Positions 50,242 to 60,100 of a stretch of DNA of 64,000 nucleotides are shown here, in pieces. The position numbers and the translations under genes were made by a program. Positions within the stretch are counted from its first letter, which is position 1. Each line of letters opens with the position of its first letter. This stretch comes from Telluribacter humicola (GTDB lineage: Bacteria > Bacteroidota > Bacteroidia > Cytophagales > Spirosomataceae): contig NZ_JAFIQT010000001.1 of the NCBI RefSeq assembly GCF_017355935.1, positions 1,178,001-1,242,000 on the forward strand, written 5' to 3'. Below the pieces are notes generated by a model, which ran no database searches, was not told the DNA's origin, and saw nothing but the letters and a program-made list of their open reading frames with translations.

Positions 50242-52191
50242 ATGAAGAAATTAATTCAGATTACCTGTATGATCATGGCGAGCCTGTCGGTGCTGCACGC
50301 GCAGGAATCGCCCAAAGAAGAGGATTTCTATAAGATCCTCACCCCTTCTATTCCGGAAGGAATGATTCTGGAAGTAGGAGGTCTTACTACACTACCCAAC
50401 GGCGCCATGGGTATCTCTACCCGTCGGGGCGAAGTGTGGATCATGGAAAACCCTACCAGCCGCGCCCCCTACTTCCGTAAGTTCGCGTCGGGTCTGCACG
50501 AGATTCTGGGTCTGGCCTGGAAGGATGGTGCCCTGTACGCTGCCCAGCGTGGTGAATTGACCAAATTAGTTGATAAAGATGGTGACGGTAAAGCAGATCT
50601 GTACGAAACCGTATATGCCTGGCCTGTATCCGGTCACTACCATGAGTACTCGTTCGGTCCCAAGATTGCTCCCGATGGAAGCTTCTTTGTGAGTGGAAAC
50701 GTGGCCTTTGGTGATGAAGAGTGGTGGCGTGGCGAAAGCCGTGTGCCTAGCCGGGGCTGGATCTTCCGCATTACACCCGAAGGTAAGTATGAGCCGTATG
50801 CAACCGGTGTGCGTTCCCCTGCGGGTATCAGTATGCTGGATGGCGAGCTGTTCTATACTGACAACCAAGGCGACTGGATGGGGTCAGGCGGTATCTGGCA
50901 CGTGAAGAAAGGTAGCTTTATGGGCCACCCTGCCGGACTACGCTGGGCGGGTGAGCCGGGCTCACCCGTGAAGTTGACCGAGAAGCAGTTCTTTGCTGAG
51001 CTGGACAACCAGCAGGTAAAAGATGCCAACGGCCGCTATATCAAGCCTGAGAACGACCCTAATCAGAAGAATCCCCGTTTCCTGTTCCAGTTGAAGGAGA
51101 AGTATCCCGATATTGTACAGCTTCCTGCTGTATGGTTGCCTTACGGTATTCACGGCGTATCTACCGCTGAGATTATCAAAGACGATACAAAAGGTACATT
51201 TGGACCCTTTGCCGGACAGTACTTCGTAGGTGATCAGGGACAAAGCAAGATCATGCGTGTCATCCTGGAGAAAGTAAAAGGTGAGTACCAGGGTGCTGCT
51301 ATTGATTTCAGGAGCGGATTCCAATCAGGTGTACTGCGTATGTCGTATGCCAAGGATGGCTCTATGTTCGTAGGTGAAACCAACCGTGGTTGGGGATCGG
51401 CCGGTGATGCTAACCAGGGCCTGCAGCGCCTGGTATGGAATGGCAAAATGCCTTTCGAAATGTACACTGTAAAGGCGATGCCTGATGGATTTGAAGTAAC
51501 ATTCACCCTGCCTGTTGACCGCAAGTCGGCTGAGGATCTGAATTCATATAATGTTAGCAGCTTTATCTATAAGCACCACGCCGTATACGGTAGTCCTCCG
51601 ATCAATACCGAGGCAGTACCTATCAAAGGTGTAAAAGTATCGGAAGATGGTAAGAGCGTGCGGATCGTACTGGACGGTATGCGTCAGTACTACATCCACC
51701 ACCTTGATCTGAGTGGTATCCGTGCTGCGAATAACTACTATTCGCTGGTGCATCCTTCGGCTTACTACACGCTGAACAACATTCCTGATGGAGAAAAGCT
51801 GAAAGTAACTGAGCTGAAAACAACCCGCAGTGGAGGAGCCAAAGTAGCTGCCGATACCAAGACTACCATGGAGCACGTATCGCCGGATGCAAAAGGTAAG
51901 CCTGCTGCTGCCACTACGGCATCTGCCAAGGCACCTACTTTTGAGCAGGTAAAGCCTATCCTGCAGCGTAACACCTGTCTGGCATGCCACGCGGTAGACA
52001 AGAAGGTAGTAGGTCCGGCCTATACTGATATAGCTAAGCGTAAGTACTCGAATGAGAAAATTGTTGAACTGATCTACAAGCCGGAGCCATCTAACTGGCC
52101 TGACTACGCTACTCCAATGGCTGCTATGCCTCAGGTACCAAAAGACGAAGCATTGAAGATCGCTGCCTGGATTAACTCACTGAACAAGTAA
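50242..52191 (+). CDS. Exported beta-propeller protein with C-terminal cytochrome c domain
   Basis: A 649-residue periplasmic protein with signal peptide (cleavage after LHAQ). About 30-420 is a propeller of the sugar-dehydrogenase/PQQ-like type (LEVGGLTTLPNGAMGISTRR, FASGLHEILGLAWKDGALYA, ATGVRSPAGISMLDGELFYT, GRYFxGDQGQ-like YFVGDQGQSKIMRV). About 420-530 is beta-rich. The C-terminus is a mono-haem cytochrome c: Cys579, Cys582 and His583 in NTCLACHAVD, with a likely Met ligand near 623. This layout suits a dehydrogenase-like subunit that passes electrons from a sugar to the respiratory chain, matching a 3-keto-sugar pathway with the DUF1080 genes (inference). Confidence 0.9.
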   Translation: MKKLIQITCMIMASLSVLHAQESPKEEDFYKILTPSIPEGMILEVGGLTTLPNGAMGISTRRGEVWIMENPTSRAPYFRKFASGLHEILGLAWKDGALYAAQRGELTKLVDKDGDGKADLYETVYAWPVSGHYHEYSFGPKIAPDGSFFVSGNVAFGDEEWWRGESRVPSRGWIFRITPEGKYEPYATGVRSPAGISMLDGELFYTDNQGDWMGSGGIWHVKKGSFMGHPAGLRWAGEPGSPVKLTEKQFFAELDNQQVKDANGRYIKPENDPNQKNPRFLFQLKEKYPDIVQLPAVWLPYGIHGVSTAEIIKDDTKGTFGPFAGQYFVGDQGQSKIMRVILEKVKGEYQGAAIDFRSGFQSGVLRMSYAKDGSMFVGETNRGWGSAGDANQGLQRLVWNGKMPFEMYTVKAMPDGFEVTFTLPVDRKSAEDLNSYNVSSFIYKHHAVYGSPPINTEAVPIKGVKVSEDGKSVRIVLDGMRQYYIHHLDLSGIRAANNYYSLVHPSAYYTLNNIPDGEKLKVTELKTTRSGGAKVAADTKTTMEHVSPDAKGKPAAATTASAKAPTFEQVKPILQRNTCLACHAVDKKVVGPAYTDIAKRKYSNEKIVELIYKPEPSNWPDYATPMAAMPQVPKDEALKIAAWINSLNK

Positions 52192-52219
52192 GCCTACCGG
52201 GTATCGAAGATATAATAAT

Positions 52220-52255
52220 AGAAAGCCGTGCCAGTGTATACCGGCACGGCTTTCT
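52220..52255 (+). terminator. Intrinsic terminator of the DUF1080/cytochrome operon
   Basis: A perfect 13-bp stem (AGAAAGCCGTGCC at 52220-52232 with its complement at 52243-52255) ending in TTTCTGTT, 29 bases after the stop codon. Confidence 0.88.
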
Positions 52256-52324
52256 GTTGATAGGATTGTCAGATATAGGGATTAGTGTTACATTACAGGT
52301 CATAAGCCCTTAACACACTCTACT

Positions 52325-52693
52325 ATGAATCTGCTCGGCAATATTTTATGGCTCATCTTTGGAGGCTTGCTGGTCTTTATTGAATACATGATTTCCGGCC
52401 TGCTACTTTGTCTCACCATCATTGGTATTCCCTTTGGGCTTCAGTGCTTCAAGATCGGAATTATGAGTCTGGCACCATTCGGGCGGGAAGTACGTGATGT
52501 GCCGGGTAGTACCGGCTGTTTGTCCACGCTGTTCAATATCATCTGGATTGTGGTAGGCGGTATCTGGATCGCGCTCACCCACCTGGTATTCGGCAGTATA
52601 CTAGCCATTACCATCATAGGCATTCCCTTCGCCCGTCAGCACTTCAAGCTTATGAGCCTGTCATTTACACCCTTTGGGAAGGAGGTAGTGTAG
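52325..52693 (+). CDS. YccF family inner-membrane protein
   Basis: A 122-residue membrane protein with two similar halves, each containing the YccF repeat signature: ILWLIFGGLLVFIEYMISG with TIIGIPFGLQCFKIG in the first, and IIWIVVGGIWIALTHLVFG with TIIGIPFARQHFKLMSL in the second, both followed by xxPFGxEV. Function is unknown for the family. Length is normal. It is followed by 100 bases and then the convergent ABC transporter gene. Confidence 0.93.
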   Translation: MNLLGNILWLIFGGLLVFIEYMISGLLLCLTIIGIPFGLQCFKIGIMSLAPFGREVRDVPGSTGCLSTLFNIIWIVVGGIWIALTHLVFGSILAITIIGIPFARQHFKLMSLSFTPFGKEVV

Positions 52694-52794
52694 AGAAGAG
52701 TTATCAATTATTAGTTCTTACCACAGAGTGAGAAGGAGTTTTTGAAACTCTATGCCCTGAAGTACTTAAAGTAACTCAGTGTTAAAAAAAGAAT

Positions 52795-54624
52795 TTATTG
52801 GTACCCCAGCGCCTGTAAGTTGAATAATTCAGCGTACTTACCATCCAGTTGAAGTAGTTCGTCGTGTGAGCCGTACTCCAGCAGTTGTCCGTGTTCCAGG
52901 AAGAGAATACGGTCGGCCATGCGTACGGTGGAGAAGCGGTGGGAGATAAGTACCGCCATCTTGCCTTTGATCAACCGGCTGAAGCGTTGGAATACCTCGT
53001 GTTCGGCGCGGGCGTCGAGGGCGGAAGTAGGCTCATCCAGTACCACCAGTTGGGCGTCGCGCATGTACGCCCGGGCCAGCGCCACCTTCTGCCATTGTCC
53101 ACCCGAAAGTTCCTGTCCCTTCTTGAAGCGCTTGCCCAGTACCTGCTGAAAACGGTCCGGCAGGCGATCCACTACTTCCTGCGCCAGACTCTTGCGGGCG
53201 GCATCCTCAATCAACTCTTCTTCCCCCCGGCGCTCGATATCACCCACGGCGATATTTTCGGCCACGGTCATTTCATAGCGGATATAGTCCTGAAATATAA
53301 TCCCAATGTTAGCCCGCAAGTCGGTGAGCTGGTAGTCGGCCAGGTCCACACCATCAAGCAGAATGCGACCTTCCGTTGGTTCGTAGAGCCGGGCCAGTAG
53401 CTTGACAAGGGTGGTTTTACCCGCGCCGTTTTCACCCACCAGGGCCAGTTTCTCACCCGGTTGCAGCGTAAACGACAGGTTGCTGACGGCCCATACTTCA
53501 CTGTCAGGGTACTTGAAGCTTACATTCTCAAACGTAAAGCCTCCTTTGATAGGGCGAGGTACCCTTTGTCCCGCAGTGTTGGCACCGATGGTAGGCGTAA
53601 TGGCAAAGAAATCAAACAGGTCCTGCAGGTACAGAGCGCTCTCAGCAATACTTGAAAACCGCCCCATAATGCCCTGCAGCATCCCGTGCATCCGCTGGAA
53701 GGATCCCGCCAGGAACGTCATGGTACCTACTGTAATGAGGCCGCTGAGGGTTTGCATGATTACGAATACAAAGGCTCCGTAGTAGGCCAGCGTACCCAGT
53801 ACCGCCAGCAGGTACCCCCACACGGCCCGGCCAATAGCTATCTTACGGTTTTCGTGATAGTACTTATCCGATAAGGTCCGGAAGCGCTCGGTCAGGTAGT
53901 TTTCCAGCCCGAATACCTTCACCTCTTTAGCCGTTTCGGCGCTGGCCCCGATGTAGCGCAGGTAGTCGAGCTCGCGGCGTTCGGGCGTCCAGCTGCGGGT
54001 CAGGGAGTAGGTACGTTCGTTAAAATGGGTTTCACCAATGAATGATGGAATAACGGCTATAATGAGGATCAGGATCAGCCAGGGGTTGAACGCTATCAGA
54101 CCTACGCCCAGCAGTACTAAGGTGATGATATCCTGAATCTGAGAGAGCGTTTGCGATAGCAGTACCGTCCGGCTGGTAGTCTGGCGACGGGCGCGCTCGA
54201 GCTTATCGTAGAATATCGGATTCTCAAACTGGTACAGGTCCAGCTTCGCCGCGTGATGTACCAGATCTACAGAGGTTTTATTGGCCAGGAGGTCGCCTAG
54301 TAAGCTATCGCAGAGGTTAATGGCGCGGTTAAGCAGGTCTGATAGGACCGCCAGCCCCAGCTCCAGACCTACCATGATCCATAGGTAGCGCTGCGAGCCG
54401 GCTGGATTGGCCAGCAACCGTATTACTTCATCAATGATTTCCTTTCCTACATATAGTACCGCCAGTGGTATGGCCGATTTCAGGAGGCGGAAGATAATAT
54501 TCCCAATGGTCAGCGACGAGCTCGTATTCCATACCAGCCGGAAAAAGCGGGGGAGGTTCTGCAAGGCCGAAAAGCGCTTGCGGAAGGATTGGTTATCAGC
54601 GGGCTGGGGAGGTTGAGGTTTCAC
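52795..54624 (-). CDS. ABC transporter, fused permease and ATPase (exporter type)
   Basis: A 609-residue half-transporter starting at GTG 54624. About 30-330 carries six membrane helices; about 355-600 is the nucleotide-binding domain with Walker A GENGAGKT (about 396-403), Q-loop IIFQDYIRYEMT, signature LSGGQWQKVALAR, Walker B QLVVLDEPTSALD and switch His in ISHRFST. It should work as a homodimer exporting lipids, peptides or drugs; no substrate clue is adjacent. Relatives of this subgroup in Bacteroidota are annotated only as multidrug or lipid exporters. It is monocistronic, and its upstream gap holds REP-like hairpins. Confidence 0.94.
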   Translation of the reverse strand: MKPQPPQPADNQSFRKRFSALQNLPRFFRLVWNTSSSLTIGNIIFRLLKSAIPLAVLYVGKEIIDEVIRLLANPAGSQRYLWIMVGLELGLAVLSDLLNRAINLCDSLLGDLLANKTSVDLVHHAAKLDLYQFENPIFYDKLERARRQTTSRTVLLSQTLSQIQDIITLVLLGVGLIAFNPWLILILIIAVIPSFIGETHFNERTYSLTRSWTPERRELDYLRYIGASAETAKEVKVFGLENYLTERFRTLSDKYYHENRKIAIGRAVWGYLLAVLGTLAYYGAFVFVIMQTLSGLITVGTMTFLAGSFQRMHGMLQGIMGRFSSIAESALYLQDLFDFFAITPTIGANTAGQRVPRPIKGGFTFENVSFKYPDSEVWAVSNLSFTLQPGEKLALVGENGAGKTTLVKLLARLYEPTEGRILLDGVDLADYQLTDLRANIGIIFQDYIRYEMTVAENIAVGDIERRGEEELIEDAARKSLAQEVVDRLPDRFQQVLGKRFKKGQELSGGQWQKVALARAYMRDAQLVVLDEPTSALDARAEHEVFQRFSRLIKGKMAVLISHRFSTVRMADRILFLEHGQLLEYGSHDELLQLDGKYAELFNLQALGYQ

Positions 54625-54773
54625 TATACGAATGACGTTGGCTTTATGTCAAAATCATTCTTACAGACAAAAAGTTCTTAAGTAAGCCTGTTTGAGGAGG
54701 CATTCATCTGAAAGTGCTCCTTCCACAGGGACGCCTTCCGAAAGACGAATTGGCGACAGGATTATAAGGTGTC

Positions 54774-54955
54774 GCCCCTAGCGGGGCTTTTTGTGATTTT
54801 ATGCTTTTTTACTACTGAAGTACCGTCCCTAATGGGACTATGGATTGTGCATGTATCAAATTAAGAAGGAATGTCAACAGACAGGCCGCAGAGCGGCCAC
54901 ACTTCAGTAGAATATATGAGTCTACAAAGAGTTTTGAGCGCCGTAGGTGCGGCAC
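54774..54955. repeat. Cluster of four REP-like hairpins
   Basis: Four short GC-rich hairpins in about 180 bases: GCCCCTAGCGGGGC (54774-54787), GTCCCTAATGGGAC (54825-54838), GGCCGCAGAGCGGCC (54884-54898) and GCGCCGTAGGTGCGGC near 54938-54953. They differ in sequence but share a small-loop stem style, like the intergenic repeats scattered in Bacteroidota genomes by RAYT-type transposases. No transposase is here. They occupy the gap 54625-55001 between ABC and DUF433 genes. Confidence 0.7.
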
Positions 54956-55001
54956 AAACTTTACATATTTATAAAGCTTAGAGGGACGTCACAAAGTACC
55001 T

Positions 55002-55229
55002 TCATGCAGCCAGAGGGGATGATTTGCCGGCTACGGTTTTACTGGCAAATTGTAAGCAGGCAAGCATATCTTCCCGTTCCAGTTCAGGATGGTCTTCCAG
55101 GGTTTCTTCTTCTGTCTTGCCAGCCCCTAACATGTCAAGTATAACTTCTACCGGCCAGCGCATCCCTCTTACACAGGGCTTACCATGACAAATTTCTATA
55201 TCAATCGTTATTCTTGACAGCAAGTTCAT
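55002..55229 (-). CDS. DUF433 protein (antitoxin-like), no partner
   Basis: A 75-residue protein from the ATG at 55229 (MNLLSRITIDIEICHGKPCV); an upstream start would add 19 doubtful residues. The family signature is clear: ITIDIEICHGKPCVRGMRWP followed by VEVILDMLGAGKTEEETLED and a C-terminal winged-helix-like segment. DUF433 proteins are usually antitoxins encoded directly before a DUF5615 PIN-like toxin. Here no toxin frame follows; instead there are REP-like hairpins. It may be an orphan or the rest of a lost module. Confidence 0.88.
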   Translation of the reverse strand: MNLLSRITIDIEICHGKPCVRGMRWPVEVILDMLGAGKTEEETLEDHPELEREDMLACLQFASKTVAGKSSPLAA

Positions 55230-55337
55230 GGGTATAGTAGTAAGATGATCTTTATCAAAGATCATCAAAGGGAAAGTTTGCCTCAAAGAATCGAGTTGTC
55301 TTTTTCAAGTATGTTAAATCAAAGACTAGTTAATACT

Positions 55338-55787
55338 TTACCTCACCTTCGCCGCCTTAATACGTATCGTTTTGATTATTTCGGATGTAGTGGCGGTATT
55401 ACAGCGAATGGTCTCCGTAATAAATAAGCTATCGCCCCGGAAGTACCCTTCGCCGGTCATGGAAGTAACGCCACACTGATCTATCCCCTGGCCCCGGTCG
55501 TAGTTAAATCCGTTCTGATTCCCCACTTGGGCTGTAACCCCTTGTCCGCTAGGCATGAGTCCGTTGATGGTGAAATTGCTTCCGGTTTGTTTGCCTATGG
55601 TGAGTGACACTTGTACACTATCGCTCCGGGTGGCCTTTGTCTGGTTGGCGTTGGTGAAAATCTTTACTCCCTGATACTCCCCACCGGCCGGAACTGAATA
55701 GGAGATAGGAGCAGTATCTGCCTCGTTTTTATTGCAGGAAAAGATAAAGGTGCCGACCGACAACAGACAACTTAGAAAGATCTTCAT
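55338..55787 (-). CDS. Small hypothetical lipoprotein
   Basis: A 149-residue exported lipoprotein. The ATG at 55787 gives a clean signal MKIFLSCLLSVGTFIFSC with Cys18 as the lipidated residue; a longer frame adds 15 unlikely residues. The mature protein is polar and beta-rich (YSVPAGGEYQGVKIFTNAN, VQVSLTIGKQTGSNFTINGL, GEGYFRGDSLFITETIRC) with two Cys that could form a disulfide. The pattern of two strands and the motif GEGYFRGDSLFI resemble small calycin-like or avidin-like lipoproteins of Bacteroidota, but no family can be named. Confidence 0.78.
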   Translation of the reverse strand: MKIFLSCLLSVGTFIFSCNKNEADTAPISYSVPAGGEYQGVKIFTNANQTKATRSDSVQVSLTIGKQTGSNFTINGLMPSGQGVTAQVGNQNGFNYDRGQGIDQCGVTSMTGEGYFRGDSLFITETIRCNTATTSEIIKTIRIKAAKVR

Positions 55788-55955
55788 ATGAATTTTAAGA
55801 TTAAAGGCTTCTCTGAACGTATTATAAATCAAGGAATAGGAAAAAGTGTTCCGATAGAATGCTCTATGATAAGTTAACGATAAGCTGGCGCTTTTGTATA
55901 TTTCGCACTTATTAAGTGTACCAGATTAGTTAATAAAGTAACAGAAGTCAGGATT

Positions 55956-56927
55956 ATGATCAGAAACGACTGGACTCCAGAGGAAGTGAAGGCCATTTAT
56001 AATACTCCTTTGCTGGATCTTATTTTCAGAGCCGCCCAGACCCACCGGACCTTCCACGATCCGGCGGAGGTACAGGTGTGTACGCTGCTGTCGGTCAAGA
56101 CGGGCGGGTGCCCCGAAGACTGTGCCTACTGTCCGCAGGCGGCCCGCTACAATACCGGCGTAGATACCCATAAGCTTATGGATGTGCAGGAGGTACTGCA
56201 GCACGCGCAGCGGGCCAGGGAGAGCGGAAGTACCCGCTTCTGCATGGGGGCGGCCTGGCGCGAAGTACGCGACAACCGTGACTTTGACAAGGTACTTGAC
56301 ATGGTGAAGGGGGTAAATGAGCTAGGCATGGAAGTATGCTGTACGCTGGGAATGCTCACCGATACCCAGGCCCAGAAGCTGAAAGAAGCGGGTCTGTACG
56401 CCTATAACCATAACCTCGATACCAGCGAGGAATTTTACGACGATATTATCACGACCCGTACCTACAAGGACCGGCTGGAAACACTGGAAAATGTACGGGG
56501 CGCTAAGATTTCAGTTTGTTCGGGTGGTATCATTGGCATGGGCGAGACTCATGAGGATCGGATAGGTATGCTGCATACGCTGGCTACCCTGCCTGAACAT
56601 CCCGAGTCGGTACCGGTCAATGCGCTGGTAGCGGTAGAAGGTACTCCCCTCGAAGATCAGGAGCGGGTACCGGTATGGGATATGATCCGGATGATTGCGA
56701 CGGCCCGTATCCTGATGCCTAAGGCCATGGTGCGCCTCTCGGCGGGGCGCGTGTACATGAACATGGAGGAGCAGGCGCTTTGCTTTTTGGCGGGAGCTAA
56801 CTCCATTTTTTCCGGTGATAAGCTCCTGACTACGCCCAACAACGAGTCAGACTTTGACGCTACAATGTTCCAGACGCTGAACATCCGGCCACGTCAGGCT
56901 TTCAAAGACAAAGAGGTGATGGCCTAG
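55956..56927 (+). CDS. bioB: Biotin synthase
   Basis: A 323-residue radical SAM enzyme converting dethiobiotin to biotin by sulfur insertion. The SAM-cluster cysteines are Cys52, Cys56 and Cys59 in [16 protein letters not shown]. Further family segments: [59 protein letters not shown], the [15 protein letters not shown] loop with the conserved Cys for the second cluster, and [11 protein letters not shown] with the Arg that ligates the [2Fe-2S] cluster. Length is normal. No other biotin gene is near, so the pathway is scattered. Confidence 0.97.
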   Translation: MIRNDWTPEEVKAIYNTPLLDLIFRAAQTHRTFHDPAEVQVCTLLSVKTGGCPEDCAYCPQAARYNTGVDTHKLMDVQEVLQHAQRARESGSTRFCMGAAWREVRDNRDFDKVLDMVKGVNELGMEVCCTLGMLTDTQAQKLKEAGLYAYNHNLDTSEEFYDDIITTRTYKDRLETLENVRGAKISVCSGGIIGMGETHEDRIGMLHTLATLPEHPESVPVNALVAVEGTPLEDQERVPVWDMIRMIATARILMPKAMVRLSAGRVYMNMEEQALCFLAGANSIFSGDKLLTTPNNESDFDATMFQTLNIRPRQAFKDKEVMA

Positions 56928-56938
56928 TACCCGATACA

Positions 56939-56967
56939 CCAGGGAGCGGTTCTCTTCTGCTCCCTGG
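56939..56967 (+). terminator. Hairpin downstream of bioB
   Basis: A perfect 9-bp stem (CCAGGGAGC / GCTCCCTGG) with an 11-base loop, 12 bases after the stop codon. No T-run follows, so it may act as a weak terminator or 3'-end stabiliser. Confidence 0.6.
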
Positions 56968-57154
56968 CAACTACACTAAAGGGCAGAGGGCTCCTGCTAC
57001 TTCCCAACAATGCTACCGGCTGATTGTCGTAATAGGAAACCAAGTCAGCAGAATCTGGTTATTCAGATGAATAAATAGTAGCTTCGCCAGAGCCAGGCAT
57101 AAGCACTTATTGGTCCCGATTAATCTCTCTACGTAATATTTACCCTGCTCAGCT

Positions 57155-60100
57155 ATGACTGGTGATCAGCCTCTCCCCAACCCGAGTAAAAATCTGAATG
57201 AACGCCTGGATATTGATTTTGCTCTGCAGGCAGCCGGGCTCGGCGTCTGGGAACTGGATCCCGCTACCAACCAGGTCTTTTGGGACGACCGCTGCCGGGA
57301 GCTCTTTGGACTGGCGAAGGACAACCTGATTTCCTATGAGCAGGCCATTCAGTATATCCATCCTCAGGATAGGGAACGGGTAAATCAGGCCGTACAGAGG
57401 GCTATGACTCCCGGGTCTGACGGAGTGTACGATGTAACCTACTGTACCCTCGGAGCTGATGATGGAAAGGTCCGCTGGGTACGGTTCTATGGCCGGAGCT
57501 ACTTCACAGAGGCTGGTCAGGTGTACCGCTTTGCCGGGGTGGCCCAGGAGGTAACGCCGCAGGTGACGGCTCGTCAGCAGCAGCAGCAGCAACTGGCCGT
57601 GCTGGTAGAGCAGGCGCCCGAGTTTATGGCCATTACCGACATAGATGGACGCATGCAGTACGTGAATCCGTACGGACTGGAGCTGTTTGGGCTAACGCTG
57701 GAGCAGGTACAGACTATGCACCTGATGGATTTTGTGCCACCGGAAGAAATGGAGCGGGTCAACGCTGAAATTATTCCCCGGGTGCTGGAAGGGGAATGGG
57801 CGGGCGAAGTCACGCTTATGCAACCCCTGACGCAGGTACGCATTCCGGTAACTTGTAATGCTTACCTACTCCTGGAGCCTGTCAGCGGCCAGCCCTATGG
57901 TATAGCGGGGATTGTCCGGGATCGGCGCCCCGAACTAAAAGCTCAGCAGCAGCAACTGGAAAACGAAGCCCGGTTCCGTTCCCTGATCGAAGAGGCACCC
58001 GTTTCTACCTGTTTATTTGTGGGGCCTGACATGACCATTGAACTGATCAATAAGGTGATGCTTGGCTATTGGGGCCGGGACAGGAGTGTCATTGGCAAAC
58101 ACTTACTGGAGGCGCTGCCCGAATTAAAAGACCACCCGCATATCCGGATTCTGCAGGAAGTATATAAAACCGGTGAAACGTACGAAGCCAAGGAGGTGCG
58201 GGTTGACTTTATGGTAGAGAGCGAAGTAAAGACTAAGTACTTCGATCTGATTCATAAGCCGCTCCGCAACGCGGCAGGGGAGGTGTACGGTATTCTGGAT
58301 ATGTCCATGGATGTAACGGAGCAGGTACTGGCCCGGCAGCACATGGAAGAAAGCGAAGCTCGCTTCCGTACCATGGCCGAAGGCGCCGATATCCTGATTG
58401 CCGTGAGTAATGAAACCGGTCAAACTACTTACCTGAACCAGAAATGGGCCGAATTGACCGGCCGATCTGTCACTGATCTGCTGGATAGGGGATGGGCTGA
58501 TTTGGTTCACCCCGAAGACCTGGAGCCTTTTTTACACCTGTACCAGACTTCACTACACCGGCAGGAGTCATTTACGGGTGAATTCCGTATCCTGAACCGG
58601 AACGGATCGTACAGCTGGCTACTAGTCAGGTGCCCGGCCCGATTCCGGTCCGATGGTACCTTTACGGGCTATATCAGCTCCAGCATAGATATTACCGAAA
58701 TCCGACTCGCAGAAGCCGCTTTGCGCGCCAGTGAGCAGCGCTTTCAGGCGGCGGTGGCCGCGGTACAGGGTATCCTGTGGACCAACAGTGCCGAGGGTAG
58801 AATGGAGGGTGAGCAGGCGGGCTGGGCCGCTCTTACGGGCCAGAGCTATGAGCAGTACCAGGGCTACGGATGGGCCACGGCCGTGCATCCCGACGATGCT
58901 CAGTCTACCGTCGAGGCCTGGAATGAAGCCGTCAGACAGCGCAATACGTTTGTTTTTGAGCATCGGGTGCGGGTCAAGGCCGGACACTGGGAGGTGTTTT
59001 CCGTCCGGGCCGTTCCGCTGCTGAACCCCGACGGGTCCATTCGGGAATGGGTGGGGGTACATACCAATGTCACGGAGCAACGGAAAGCCGAGGAGGCGCT
59101 TCGGCTTAGCGAAGCCAAACTACGCTCGGTGGTAGAAACCGCACCGGTGGCCATCGGACTGTTTATGGGGCGCGACCTGGTTATTGAACTTCCTAATCAG
59201 ACCTTTATTGATATTGTGGGCAAGGGACCCGATATAGTGGGCAAGCCGCTGCGCGAGGTAATGCCGGAACTGATTACCGAAAACCAACCCTTCCTGAATA
59301 TCCTGGATGAGGTATATACGACGGGTAAGCAGTTCAGCAGCTATGGGTCGCAGGTGCAGATTGTGAAGCAGGGGGTCATGACCTACAACTACTACAACCT
59401 TACCTATACCCCGCTGTTCAACGAGGCTGGTGAGGTATACGCTATTCTGGATATTGCGGTAGATGTGACGGGACAGATAAAAGCCCAGCAGGAGCTACAG
59501 CAGCAAAAGGCCTACCTGCAGAATGCCCTCGACATTGCTGACTTGGGTACCTTTTATATAGATGTAGCGACCGATGAGGGCCGCTATACGGATAACATCC
59601 GACAGTGGTTTGGCCTGGACTCATTGTCGGAGCCAATGAAAGTCATACTAAGCAAGGTACATCCGGATGATCAGTCCTTGGTGGTCCGGGCGCTGGATGG
59701 TTCGAAGCAGTCGGAGGAGGTAGACCGCCATGATATTACCTACCGGATTGCCGATGCCACCGGCAAAACAACCCGGTACCTGCGTAGTATCGGGAAAACC
59801 TTATTTAAAGAGGGACAGCCCTACGCCATTCAGGGAATTATCCAGGATGTAACGCCCCAGATTCAGGCCCGGCAGACGATTGAAGAACGCGAAGCCGCTC
59901 TCCGGGTAGCCATTGAGCTGGCGCAGCTGGGAACCTGGGAGCTGGATGTGGCCACCGGGCGGGTCACCTACTCCGACCGAATCCAGTCGTGGTTTGGGTT
60001 TGATGGTACTGCCGAAGGCCTTGACACCGTGTACAATCCAATCCACGAAAAAGACCGGAGCCAGGTAGAGGCCGCTATCCGGCGGGCCCTAGAGCCTGGG

